64,000 bases of DNA from a virus: the IMG/VR virus record IMGVR_UViG_3300046512_000168, positions 18,194 to 82,193 of that record. The stretch is one strand, 5' to 3'. The stretch's first letter is position 1; each line of letters opens with the position of its first letter. A program made the translations under genes and the position numbers. The notes below the pieces were generated by a model that saw only the letters and a program-made list of their open reading frames with translations, was not told the origin of the DNA and searched no databases. Shown here one piece after another: positions 1-6,935 of this stretch.

Positions 1-3
1 AAA

Positions 4-18
4 TTGCAACTTGTTGCA
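4..18. promoter_or_regulatory. Palindromic operator-like site 1
   Basis: The sequence is TTGCAACTTGTTGCA, the window consensus with a TT centre. It ends 19 bp before the first -35 box. Confidence 0.7.
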
Positions 19-37
19 CTTCGTTTGTCGATTTAAG

Positions 38-66
38 TTGACGAACACTTAGACATATGGCATATT
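38..66 (+). promoter_or_regulatory. Early promoter 1
   Basis: The -35 box is TTGACG at 38-43 and the -10 box is CATATT at 61-66, with a 17-bp spacer starting AACACTTAGACATATG. Fourteen such promoters occur in the window with nearly the same spacer. Confidence 0.8.
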
Positions 67-100
67 TAAAGCATAGAGAAACACAGAGATGGAGACGGAA

Positions 101-271
101 ATGTTCAAGGTAGTTCAGATGATCAGCGGCCACGAAGTCAAGATGAGCGGCAAGGTCTCGGCTGAGCGCGCTCACCAGATCATGATCAACTACAACCGTG
201 GCCTGAACCGCTCCGACCGCGCTGCTCTGGCCTGGGCCAAGAAGCAGGGCTTCAAGATCGTCGCTGCTTAA
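101..271 (+). CDS. Small basic hypothetical protein
   Basis: This is a 56-residue protein that I do not recognise. I chose the ATG at 101 because GGAG at 91-94 is correctly spaced for it, while the in-frame ATG at 89 has no good ribosome-binding site. Residues 18-52 look helical and rich in Arg, Lys and Ala. It is the first gene after early promoter 1 and starts an operon that runs to about 2.36 kb. Confidence 0.75.
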   Translation: MFKVVQMISGHEVKMSGKVSAERAHQIMINYNRGLNRSDRAALAWAKKQGFKIVAA

Positions 272-282
272 GGATTGGACAT

Positions 283-438
283 ATGTCGCCGACCATCGCA
301 TTGCGCGCCCGCCCGACCAAGATCAGCAAGCCGGCGCCCCGTCTGTCCATCCTGTCGAAGTTGCAACCCGTTGCAATGACCGAAGACGAAGTCGCGCACG
401 ACGCCGCCGTTCCAGCGCTGGATCGAAAACACTTGTAG
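283..438 (+). CDS. Small hypothetical protein carrying a palindrome
   Basis: This 51-residue ORF starts at ATG 283 with AAGGA eight bases upstream. It is rich in Pro, Ala and Lys, so probably disordered. Codons at 361-375 read Leu-Gln-Pro-Val-Ala and coincide with a perfect copy of the palindromic site. No family is recognised. The TAG stop lies 12 bases before the next start and is followed by AGGAGG. Confidence 0.6.
   Translation: MSPTIALRARPTKISKPAPRLSILSKLQPVAMTEDEVAHDAAVPALDRKHL
361..376. repeat. Intragenic palindrome, site 2
   Basis: TTGCAACCCGTTGCAA, read in frame as L-Q-P-V-A in the gene at 283-438. Confidence 0.75.
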
Positions 439-450
439 GAGGAATGCACG

Positions 451-573
451 ATGACGAAGGACGAAATCCTCGCGCAGTATCAGAAGGGGATGAGCTTCAA
501 CGAGGCCTATGCCGCCCTGTCCAAGCTGGGCTATGGTCATTGGCAGATCGGCCGCATGCTAGGAGAGGGATGA
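451..573 (+). CDS. 40-residue hypothetical protein
   Basis: The ORF starts at ATG 451 after AGGAGG at 437-442. The protein is 40 residues, with a run (SFNEAYAALSKLGYGHWQIG) that resembles the two helices of a small DNA-binding motif, but it is too short to assign. The TGA at 571-573 shares a base with the ATG of the next gene, so translation is probably coupled. Confidence 0.65.
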   Translation: MTKDEILAQYQKGMSFNEAYAALSKLGYGHWQIGRMLGEG

Positions 574-812
574 TGGCAACTCACGTCATAGACGCAAGCG
601 AGCACCGTGTCGCCCAGAGCTTCGACATCACGCAGAACGCAGACGGGTCATGGCACGTGGTTGACGATGTCGGTCATGTCCAGACGATGAAGGCGATCTT
701 CACCACCGAAGAACAGGTGGTCCTGGTGCTCGACCTCATCGCACGCAACTGGGACGCCGGCTACGAACAGGGCCGTTTCGAACGCACACGCACAGGAGGG
801 CAAAGACCATGA
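573..812 (+). CDS. Hypothetical protein
   Basis: This 79-residue protein starts at ATG 573 with AGGAG at 561-565. ATG 570 is in frame but too close to the ribosome-binding site. The predicted fold is a small beta sheet followed by a helix (TTEEQVVLVLDLIARNW). The stop overlaps the next start in the pattern ATGA. Function is unknown. Confidence 0.75.
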   Translation: MATHVIDASEHRVAQSFDITQNADGSWHVVDDVGHVQTMKAIFTTEEQVVLVLDLIARNWDAGYEQGRFERTRTGGQRP

Positions 813-1258
813 GCAAGTACGCTAAACTCGACGACATCTGCAAGCGCCTCGGCTATCACGGCATCTGCCCTGAAGCCCTGGAGGAGCTGATCAACATCCG
901 ACCCATGGTCGACGACTTCATGGCCGGCATGCGCCAGATGTTCGCGCCCCGCGAAGAAGGCCCTATCGAGTTCGTCGACGAGTACCAGAACGGCAATATC
1001 GAGGTGCTGGAGACGATCGACTCTGCCGACATTCACCCGACCGATGATGGCGTTACCGGCCAACGGCACGCGATCGCCAAGCAGCTCCGTAGCGGCGCGA
1101 TCGATAGAGATGCTGCGCTCACGCAATTCCGCGCTACCGGCATGACGCTTCAGAGGGCACAAGAGCGTGTCCTGCGCATCCTGTTGGAGCGCGCCAAGTC
1201 CGGCGAGGTCGTCAACATGCCGGCCGGCACGTCCGTCCTGGGCAACAGGGAAGACTGA
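809..1258 (+). CDS. Hypothetical helical protein
   Basis: The 149-residue product has no recognised family. The ATG at 809 follows AGGAGGG at a good distance. Residues 1-50 hold short helices with two Cys residues, residues 50-75 are acidic, and residues 90-130 form an amphipathic helical segment (RDAALTQFRATGMTLQRAQE). It overlaps the previous gene by 4 bp and so belongs to the same operon. Confidence 0.8.
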   Translation: MSKYAKLDDICKRLGYHGICPEALEELINIRPMVDDFMAGMRQMFAPREEGPIEFVDEYQNGNIEVLETIDSADIHPTDDGVTGQRHAIAKQLRSGAIDRDAALTQFRATGMTLQRAQERVLRILLERAKSGEVVNMPAGTSVLGNRED

Positions 1259-1259
1259 C

Positions 1260-1439
1260 ATGTACAAGACCGTCATCAAGATCGAGGTGCAGACGGCCGA
1301 GAAGCCTACCCCCGGCCAGCTCAAGGACATCCGCTGGGCCGTCCAGGCAAAGATCAAAGAGCTGGAACACGACGACGAGCTCGGCGAGCCCTTCGACCCT
1401 CTCGTCAAGGGCGCCTTCGTCATGGGGGAGGACGAGTAG
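1260..1439 (+). CDS. Small hypothetical protein
   Basis: A 59-residue acidic protein starting MYKTVIKIEV, with the ATG one base after the upstream stop. A beta strand, a helix (PGQLKDIRWAVQAKIKELEH) and an acidic tail are visible. It is unassigned and is followed after one base by the next gene. Confidence 0.7.
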   Translation: MYKTVIKIEVQTAEKPTPGQLKDIRWAVQAKIKELEHDDELGEPFDPLVKGAFVMGEDE

Positions 1440-1440
1440 T

Positions 1441-1698
1441 ATGGCGACCTTCAACGCCAAGGACTACACCTGGCCATACAGCCCGAAATACCTCGAAGAG
1501 CAGCACGGCTTCTTTGCCGACTGGATGGTGTTCGGCAGATCGAGCGATGACCCGAGCGTTGGTGACATCGTCGATTGCACGCTGTCGAATAGCGACGTCG
1601 CGCTCAATGTCCCGCTTGCCAAGGCAGAGCAGATTGTCGAGCTGCGGCGCGAATTCGTGCGTCGTGTCATCGCGATCATGAACGATAGGGAAGGCTGA
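1441..1698 (+). CDS. Hypothetical protein
   Basis: This 85-residue protein has an aromatic N-terminal third (DYTWPYSPKYLEEQHGFFAD) and a helical C-terminus (LAKAEQIVELRREFVRRVIA). No family is recognised. The start follows GGGGGAGGACGAG in the end of the upstream gene. Confidence 0.75.
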   Translation: MATFNAKDYTWPYSPKYLEEQHGFFADWMVFGRSSDDPSVGDIVDCTLSNSDVALNVPLAKAEQIVELRREFVRRVIAIMNDREG

Positions 1699-1699
1699 C

Positions 1700-2359
1700 A
1701 TGCAGGACAAAACCATACCGATGAAGGGCGGCTGGGTCATGTGCACCATGGTCCCGCCGACCCAGATCAAGCCTGCCTACCTTGGTGTCTACTATGCCCG
1801 CCCGGAGAGGGTCTTCGAGCAGGGCGCGTTCACCAATCTGCTGCACAGCGCCTATTCCGACAGCCAGCTTCGGGTGATCTACAAGCATCGCCAGCGCGCT
1901 AAGCTTAGCGTCTCCGAACAGGAAGAACTGCAGCGCATCGGCAAGACCAAGCGTCTGAAGCGCGCGATGGCCGACGTGCCACTGTGGCATGACACGGATG
2001 AAGTCGAACCGCCAGAGGAGATCGACCTGCCGGACCTTTCCGACCTGGTGCTGGAAATGCGTGTGCGCATCCTGACGCCCGACGGCGAAGTCTGCCTCGA
2101 ACCACACGAGTATTCGATCATCGACGATCTGCAGCCATACCTGGACGAGATCGGCGATGGCTATTTCATGCGCGAGCTGGGCGGCATCAAGTCGGCCAAG
2201 AAGCTGCAGGAACAGCTCTTCTACGTCATGCAGCGCGGCATCCCCAGAACGACCGCTTACAAGCTACTCCTCGGCGAGATCGAGCGACCGAACGTCTTCT
2301 GGCTTGAGCCACACCCCGGCCTGCAGGCATACTTCTCTCGCGGTGCCTTCAGCCGTTGA
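1700..2359 (+). CDS. Hypothetical protein, last gene of operon 1
   Basis: The 219-residue product begins MQDKTIPMKGGW. Residues 55-85 are strongly charged and helical, followed by an acidic segment (EVEPPEEIDLPDLSDLVLEM) and an alpha/beta C-terminal half. It does not match a family I can name. The end of the operon is marked by the next operator and promoter, with no obvious terminator hairpin between. Confidence 0.8.
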   Translation: MQDKTIPMKGGWVMCTMVPPTQIKPAYLGVYYARPERVFEQGAFTNLLHSAYSDSQLRVIYKHRQRAKLSVSEQEELQRIGKTKRLKRAMADVPLWHDTDEVEPPEEIDLPDLSDLVLEMRVRILTPDGEVCLEPHEYSIIDDLQPYLDEIGDGYFMRELGGIKSAKKLQEQLFYVMQRGIPRTTAYKLLLGEIERPNVFWLEPHPGLQAYFSRGAFSR

Positions 2360-2366
2360 GCTAAAA

Positions 2367-2381
2367 TTGCAACCCGTTGCA
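2367..2381. promoter_or_regulatory. Palindromic site 3, upstream of promoter 2
   Basis: TTGCAACCCGTTGCA, ending 8 bp before the -35 box of early promoter 2. Confidence 0.75.
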
Positions 2382-2389
2382 TTCATTTG

Positions 2390-2418
2390 TTGACGAACAC
2401 TTGAACATATGCGATAGT
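2390..2418 (+). promoter_or_regulatory. Early promoter 2
   Basis: TTGACG at 2390-2395 and GATAGT at 2413-2418, with a 17-bp spacer AACACTTGAACATATGC. Confidence 0.85.
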
Positions 2419-2443
2419 AAATAATAGACAGATGGAGGGGCAG

Positions 2444-2659
2444 ATGCCCAAGCTAATTCGAGACGTCCAGTGCAATCTGTGGGGCAGCGATGTCACCCTG
2501 CCGGCGGGCACGCGTGTAATGCTGGTCAAGGGCGCGAGCGGTACAAAGGGCGATCTCTACGCCGTCGCTGACGCAAAGCTGCTGGTCGATCTCACGGGCA
2601 ATTCGCATGACCCGAAATACCGGTATGCGTTCGTCGATCACGCTGACGTAGGGGAATAG
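2444..2659 (+). CDS. Small beta-rich hypothetical protein
   Basis: The 71-residue protein starts at ATG 2444 because GGAGGGG lies just upstream; ATG 2432 is in frame but precedes that site. The pattern of strands (VQCNLWGSDVTLPAGTRVML, then VDLTGNSHDPKYRYAFVDH) suggests a small SH3-like barrel. It opens the operon driven by early promoter 2. Confidence 0.75.
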   Translation: MPKLIRDVQCNLWGSDVTLPAGTRVMLVKGASGTKGDLYAVADAKLLVDLTGNSHDPKYRYAFVDHADVGE

Positions 2660-2662
2660 GAC

Positions 2663-2977
2663 ATGACAGACGAAGCGAAGCAGAAAGTCAGCTTTCTCGA
2701 CGATGTAAAACCAGCGTGGACCTACGTGGCGCAGGTTTGCCTCATAGCTCTAGAAGATGGGACGGACGCTGGCATTACCGAAGCCAAGAGCACGGTAATG
2801 CACATGGCGCAGGTCGCCGATAAGGCTGTCTTCTACAGGAGCCTCCTGCAGAAATATATCGAGCACGTCGGCAGCCGCGAAGGCTTCACCTTCCTCGACG
2901 ATCTTGACGTCGACACGTCATTTACCAACGAAGAGAAGGCCGAGTTGCTTAAGCTCAATGCGGAGCGTCAGTCATGA
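2663..2977 (+). CDS. Hypothetical helical protein
   Basis: A 104-residue protein, mostly helical, starting MTDEAKQKVSFLDDV. It has no recognised motif. Its last four bases overlap the next gene (ATGA), and it lies three bases after the upstream stop. Confidence 0.78.
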   Translation: MTDEAKQKVSFLDDVKPAWTYVAQVCLIALEDGTDAGITEAKSTVMHMAQVADKAVFYRSLLQKYIEHVGSREGFTFLDDLDVDTSFTNEEKAELLKLNAERQS

Positions 2978-3357
2978 GCGAAGCAGTCAGCGAAAAGGGC
3001 GTGCCCCTCGACGGCAAGCGCGCCGCAGAGACCGGCTGGGGCGAACGGGACAATCCATTTCCGAAGGGACGCCGGGACCATGAAGCCTGGGCCAACGCGC
3101 ACAAGGCGCAGCTCGGCGAGATGTGGAAGGACTGGAGGCACGTCCCTGACGCGCTCGTCGAGGCGGTCTCGCGCATCGACCCAGCAACCATAGACGCTCG
3201 CGTCGAGGAAGATCGCTACCTGCGCGCCGGCCGCCACCTCTTCGATACCGCGAAGTCGCTCGGCTGGAAGGACGACGGCGAGGGCGCTTACGAATTCATC
3301 CAACGCATCAGCTACGAGCAGGGCCTGGACGACGCGAAAAGAGGAAACAGGGAATGA
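2974..3357 (+). CDS. Hypothetical protein with RRDHEAW motif
   Basis: The 127-residue product contains NPFPKGRRDHEAWANAHKAQ near residues 27-46. That resembles the short Gly-Arg-Arg-x-x-x-x-W segments of ribosome-modulation-factor-like phage proteins, but the match is weak. The C-terminal half is helical and ends in DDAKRGNRE. It overlaps both neighbours by 4 bp. Confidence 0.78.
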   Translation: MSEAVSEKGVPLDGKRAAETGWGERDNPFPKGRRDHEAWANAHKAQLGEMWKDWRHVPDALVEAVSRIDPATIDARVEEDRYLRAGRHLFDTAKSLGWKDDGEGAYEFIQRISYEQGLDDAKRGNRE

Positions 3358-3824
3358 CTGACAAGACCAAAGAAGCCTTGGAAAAGGTGATGTCCTATGC
3401 GCGCGTGGCGGCCATCCTGCCATTGGACGCGCAGAAGCAGGCGTTCGATGCGCTGAAAGCTGCGGACGATGACGAGCCGACGGCTGAAGACCGCATCGAC
3501 AACGCGGTGCAGGCCATGTCGGAGACGCACTCCTCCTGGGAGAGCCGCTGCCACGCGATCATGGCGGCCATCGGCAAAGACTTCGGCCGGTTGCAACCCG
3601 TTGCAGACGAGGACACGCGCATCGTCTTCGATCAGGAATGGACCCCGAACTACCTCAGTGTCGAGGACAGCGGCGCAGCGCGCATCTACTGCGTCGAGCC
3701 CGTCGACGAAAACCTGCGCATGGAGGTACGTCTGCACGGCTATGACGAAGACTGCAACCATGAGACCTTCAAGCAGTTCGAAGGCAAGCGCATCCGCGTT
3801 ACAGTCGAGGCGATCGAAGAATGA
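3354..3824 (+). CDS. Hypothetical protein with internal palindrome
   Basis: This 156-residue acidic protein has a helical N-terminal half (residues 1-75) and a beta-rich C-terminal half. The linker between them carries Leu-Gln-Pro-Val-Ala at about residues 80-84, encoded by a palindromic site. No family is recognised. It overlaps the next gene by 4 bp. Confidence 0.8.
   Translation: MTDKTKEALEKVMSYARVAAILPLDAQKQAFDALKAADDDEPTAEDRIDNAVQAMSETHSSWESRCHAIMAAIGKDFGRLQPVADEDTRIVFDQEWTPNYLSVEDSGAARIYCVEPVDENLRMEVRLHGYDEDCNHETFKQFEGKRIRVTVEAIEE
3591..3605. repeat. Intragenic palindrome, site 4
   Basis: TTGCAACCCGTTGCA, read as L-Q-P-V-A between two domains of the gene at 3354-3824. Confidence 0.75.
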
Positions 3825-4003
3825 CCCGCGCTCAGATTGAGGCGAGACTTATGGTTTTCCGGGAGCGCCTGTCAAAAGTGCGAGAGGTCCTGCGCAACCC
3901 ATTAAGCCACTCCCCGGAGCAGCGCCTCGCGATGCGGGCAGAAGGGAACGTGTACGCGACAGAGATCATTGCGCTAGAAGCCATGTTGGAGGTGACGGAA
4001 TGA
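3821..4003 (+). CDS. Small helical hypothetical protein
   Basis: A 60-residue protein made of two helices (QIEARLMVFRERLSKVREVL and EGNVYATEIIALEAMLEV), likely a helical hairpin. It overlaps both neighbours by 4 bp. Function is unknown. Confidence 0.72.
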   Translation: MTRAQIEARLMVFRERLSKVREVLRNPLSHSPEQRLAMRAEGNVYATEIIALEAMLEVTE

Positions 4004-4227
4004 GCGTCCATACGATCTTCGCGCACAAGAGCTATATCGTCGACGCGTTCATCAGCGTGGTGCAGGAGGGCGAGTATCGACCTTACTATGCCTTCCTGAC
4101 GGACAGCCTGATGACATCCGAGCGCTGCCAGGCGCAGGCGCGCTTCGAAGGCCGTAAGGTGCTCTACCGCGTTCGCGTCAAGATGCGCAAAGACTTCCCG
4201 ATCATCGGACGAAAGGGTAGATCATGA
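4000..4227 (+). CDS. Small hypothetical protein
   Basis: The 75-residue protein has an alternating strand and helix pattern with a basic C-terminus (VLYRVRVKMRKDFPIIGRKG). It could be a small ferredoxin-like domain but is unassigned. It is translationally coupled to its neighbours through 4-bp overlaps. Confidence 0.72.
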   Translation: MSVHTIFAHKSYIVDAFISVVQEGEYRPYYAFLTDSLMTSERCQAQARFEGRKVLYRVRVKMRKDFPIIGRKGRS

Positions 4228-4613
4228 TAGACTGGTCAACCGTCATCGGCATGTGGATAGGCATGGCCATAGGCGGGCTCATCCTCGGTGCCCTGATGCT
4301 CATCGGCTTCCATGTCGCAAGGCGTTTCAGGGTGCACCACAACAGACGCCTCTGGAGACAGGTATTCGGGCCGACACTGGCCGAAGCCAAAGTGCTCGCC
4401 GAGCAGAAGCGTAAGGCGACGCTGATACAGAACTGCGCCATGGCCTACCAGCACCACACCGGTACTGACACGATGGTCATCCACCCGACTAAGCGTGACC
4501 GTCTGTCGTGCATGTACTGCCCCTTCGATCTTCCCTTGCCGACGCGCTACCGTGAAATCCGTGGCGGCTCGATCGGCGGTGGCTGGAGCACAGTCGAGGT
4601 CATAGAGCCATGA
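4224..4613 (+). CDS. Membrane protein with N-terminal helix and CxxC
   Basis: The 129-residue protein has one clear transmembrane helix at about residues 6-28 (GMWIGMAIGGLILGALMLIG) followed by a basic segment, so the C-terminal part is probably cytoplasmic. It contains CMYCPF near residue 93, a possible metal-binding pair. Nothing else identifies its function. Confidence 0.78.
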   Translation: MIDWSTVIGMWIGMAIGGLILGALMLIGFHVARRFRVHHNRRLWRQVFGPTLAEAKVLAEQKRKATLIQNCAMAYQHHTGTDTMVIHPTKRDRLSCMYCPFDLPLPTRYREIRGGSIGGGWSTVEVIEP

Positions 4614-4882
4614 GCGGACCAGCAGGCGAATACCACCGCAACTTCCTCAAGACGCGTCTGCGCGAGGAATTCAAAAAGGGCGGCTTCTCAATGCAGGACA
4701 TCATGGACAAGACCGGCTTTACCGAACTGGCCGTGCGCCGCGCCTTCAACTACGATGAAGCGACCACGCTCCACAAGCTGGGGGAGCTGGCGAACGCCAT
4801 GGGTTTCAAAGTCGACCTCGTTCGGGCGCACCCCAGAGGTGGCAAAATCGATATTGTGCACATAGAGGAAAGACATGACTGA
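4610..4882 (+). CDS. HTH DNA-binding protein, XRE-like
   Basis: This 90-residue protein has a helix-turn-helix pattern at residues 24-66: FSMQDIMDKTGFTELAVRRA forms the helix-turn-helix and TTLHKLGELANAMGFKVDLV follows, as in small XRE-like regulators and some antitoxins. No toxin partner is evident. The next ATG lies 8 bp inside its end. It is one of four HTH proteins in the window that might recognise the dispersed palindrome. Confidence 0.7.
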   Translation: MSGPAGEYHRNFLKTRLREEFKKGGFSMQDIMDKTGFTELAVRRAFNYDEATTLHKLGELANAMGFKVDLVRAHPRGGKIDIVHIEERHD

Positions 4883-5456
4883 CGACAGCAAACCAGACGG
4901 CATGCGCATGGAATACGGCTCGGCGATCTACCGCCATCGCGGCTTCGACATCGCCTACCGTGAGAACAACGAAGTCTGGAGCTGCCATGCGCTGAATGTC
5001 GAGCACGTCCAGCTCTCTCGCGTCAAGGAGATGATCAACAAGATCGACAAGCAGGCGCGTGAGCTGGGCGAGGACGGCGTGCGCGTGCTGATCGTTCACG
5101 ACTACGGCTCGGTCGAGATGAAGGAGGCCTACGCCTACGCGATCGACGCCAACCGTGAGGACGTCTGGGTCACCACGACCAAGGAACACTACGCCCGCCA
5201 CGGCGGCAAGAGTATCGTCGATACCCGCAAGAAGGCGAAGATCGATACCCTCGTCCTTGACACACCCGAGACGCGCGCCGCCATCCAGGCCTATCTCGAC
5301 GCAGAGAAGGAAGTGCAACGGGTTGCACGCGAGAGGCGCGAATACCTCAAGACCCTGCCGCGCCTGACCATGCCGGAGCTGAAACCAGTCGAAGCCTTGT
5401 CCGAGGACGACAGCCAGAAGCTGGCAGCCAGGCCGGTACGCAAGAGGACGAGATGA
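4875..5456 (+). CDS. Hypothetical protein ending in RKRTR tail
   Basis: The 193-residue product overlaps the HTH gene by 8 bp. It has an alpha/beta core (residues 12-130), a helical region containing Val-Gln-Arg-Val-Ala that is encoded by a palindromic site, and a C-terminal tail ARPVRKRTR. This tail resembles the termini of several other early proteins. The tail codons (AAGAGGACGAG) also supply the ribosome-binding site of the next gene. No family recognised. Confidence 0.8.
   Translation: MTDDSKPDGMRMEYGSAIYRHRGFDIAYRENNEVWSCHALNVEHVQLSRVKEMINKIDKQARELGEDGVRVLIVHDYGSVEMKEAYAYAIDANREDVWVTTTKEHYARHGGKSIVDTRKKAKIDTLVLDTPETRAAIQAYLDAEKEVQRVARERREYLKTLPRLTMPELKPVEALSEDDSQKLAARPVRKRTR
5313..5328. 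repeat. Intragenic palindrome, site 5
   Basis: GTGCAACGGGTTGCAC, read as V-Q-R-V-A. Both outer bases changed together (G and C), which keeps the dyad. Confidence 0.7.
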
Positions 5457-5707
5457 ATAACGATCCGAACTACGCTGAATTCGACGACTGCATCTGGGTC
5501 AGCCTGTACTGTTCCAGCAAGAAGGCGCGCGCCGAGATTATCCGCCTCAAAACGCTTAATGGACTGGGCTTCCTATTCAATCCAGGGGGCGGCCAGTTTG
5601 TCGGACACGAGCCCTATTTCAACTGTCAGATTACTACATTCGATGACGTGCTCGATCTGACCACGCTGCGGAAGGCGCTCACTGCTGCCGGCCGGTCCAC
5701 AGAATAA
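5453..5707 (+). CDS. Hypothetical protein
   Basis: An 84-residue protein with the N-terminal segment DDCIWVSLYCSSKKARAEII and a Gly-rich loop (FLFNPGGGQFVGHEP). It resembles a small alpha/beta domain but has no recognised family. It is the last gene of its operon; no hairpin terminator follows. Confidence 0.75.
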   Translation: MNNDPNYAEFDDCIWVSLYCSSKKARAEIIRLKTLNGLGFLFNPGGGQFVGHEPYFNCQITTFDDVLDLTTLRKALTAAGRSTE

Positions 5708-5723
5708 TTGCAACGCGTTGCAA
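5708..5723. promoter_or_regulatory. Palindromic site 6, perfect, upstream of promoter 3
   Basis: TTGCAACGCGTTGCAA, a perfect 16-bp dyad ending 7 bp before the -35 box. Confidence 0.8.
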
Positions 5724-5730
5724 CGAGTAT

Positions 5731-5759
5731 TTGACAAACACTTAGATATGTAGGATTAT
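5731..5759 (+). promoter_or_regulatory. Early promoter 3
   Basis: TTGACA at 5731-5736, spacer AACACTTAGATATGTAG, and GATTAT at 5754-5759. Confidence 0.85.
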
Positions 5760-5787
5760 AAATGAAACCTACAAAGGAGGCGCGGTT

Positions 5788-6552
5788 TTGAAATACACAT
5801 ATTGCCTGTCTGATATTCACGGCATGGTCGATCACCTCGGCCAGGCCATGCGCTGGATCGCCAATGACTGCGCCGAGACCATGACCAGCCTCGAAGATGT
5901 CACGATCGTCTTCATGGGCGACTATATCGATCGCGGCCCCGCGTCACGCGCCGTCCTCGACATGCTGATGCTCATGAGGGACACCAGCCCTCCGACGATC
6001 GTCATTCTGCGCGGCAACCACGACGAGATGATGCTGCAGGCGCTGCGCTACCGATCGAAAACGCACGAGGTATGCTGGCTGCAGAACGGCGGCCTGGAGA
6101 CGCTGAAGAACTACGAAAAGCCGGTCGCGGCCCGTGGCTTCGAACGCAGTCTCTATGACGACGCGGTCTACGCGCATCTCGACTTCATCGAGAGCATGGA
6201 CCTGTTCTACGAGGACGAGCACCGCGTCTATGTTCATGCCGGCGTGCGCGGCTCGTTCCAGCGCATGGGCCTGCAGCAACCCTTTGACCTCTTGTGGATC
6301 AGGCCGAGCGAAATGGACGAAGCCTGGCCGGCCGGTATGCCGGTCGAGCCGAAGCTTGTCGTGCATGGGCACACGCCTGGTCATCCTGGCATCCCCGAAA
6401 AGACCTTCGGTATCGACGGCGGCGCCTGCTTCGACACTGGACATCTGAAGGTGGTCAAGTTTGACGATCAGCATCGCGATCCGATCCATATCCAGGAGAT
6501 CAGACCGATCAAGATGGCAGGCGTCAACGACAACAAGGTAAAGGCAGCATGA
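5788..6552 (+). CDS. PPP-family metallophosphatase
   Basis: This 254-residue enzyme has the conserved motifs of the calcineurin-like PPP family: DIHG at 9-12, GDYIDRG at 44-50, GNHDE at 76-80, His150 in VHAG and HGHT at 193-196. These bind two metal ions. Known relatives are phage lambda-type protein phosphatases and bacterial Ap4A hydrolases, so the substrate may be a phosphoprotein or dinucleotide polyphosphate. The start is a TTG, supported by AGGAGG at 5775-5780 with 7-base spacing. It is the first gene after promoter 3. Confidence 0.9.
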   Translation: MKYTYCLSDIHGMVDHLGQAMRWIANDCAETMTSLEDVTIVFMGDYIDRGPASRAVLDMLMLMRDTSPPTIVILRGNHDEMMLQALRYRSKTHEVCWLQNGGLETLKNYEKPVAARGFERSLYDDAVYAHLDFIESMDLFYEDEHRVYVHAGVRGSFQRMGLQQPFDLLWIRPSEMDEAWPAGMPVEPKLVVHGHTPGHPGIPEKTFGIDGGACFDTGHLKVVKFDDQHRDPIHIQEIRPIKMAGVNDNKVKAA

Positions 6553-6935
6553 CCGGCATATTCCTTCATGATTTCTCCTGCGAGGAGGACGTCTTCTCGC
6601 AGTTCGAAACAAAGGACGAGGACAGGGAAGGCGTGCGCATCTTATTCGCGACCTACACCTACGAGAACTATTCGGGGAGTGCATTCGTGCTGCTCGAAAA
6701 GGATGGAAAGCTGTTCGAAGTCAATGGATCGCACTGCTCGTGCTACGGTCTCGAAGGTCAGTGGGCACTGGAAGAGGCTGACAAGGACGCGCTCTTGCAC
6801 CGCTTGCGCAAGGGAGACATGGGCGGTGAATACGAGGGCAACTGGTCGCAGGCGCTCATCGATCTGCTCGACCCGCCATCTCCGCCGACGGTAGCAAACC
6901 TCATCGTCGCCAGGAGGAGGGCGATCGATCTATGA
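6549..6935 (+). CDS. Conserved phage protein (SCYGLEGQW type) with RRAIDL tail
   Basis: The 128-residue product contains EVNGSHCSCYGLEGQW at about residues 57-72, a sequence typical of a family of phage and bacterial hypothetical proteins of unknown role. A Pro-rich linker leads to the C-terminal tail NLIVARRRAIDL, one of the best copies of the shared tail. The same codons (AGGAGGAGGGC) form the ribosome-binding site for the next gene. It overlaps both neighbours by 4 bp. Confidence 0.82.
   Translation: MTGIFLHDFSCEEDVFSQFETKDEDREGVRILFATYTYENYSGSAFVLLEKDGKLFEVNGSHCSCYGLEGQWALEEADKDALLHRLRKGDMGGEYEGNWSQALIDLLDPPSPPTVANLIVARRRAIDL

Noticed and set aside
4610-5456. Toxin-antitoxin pair
   Set aside because: The HTH protein is antitoxin-like, but neither neighbour resembles a toxin family.
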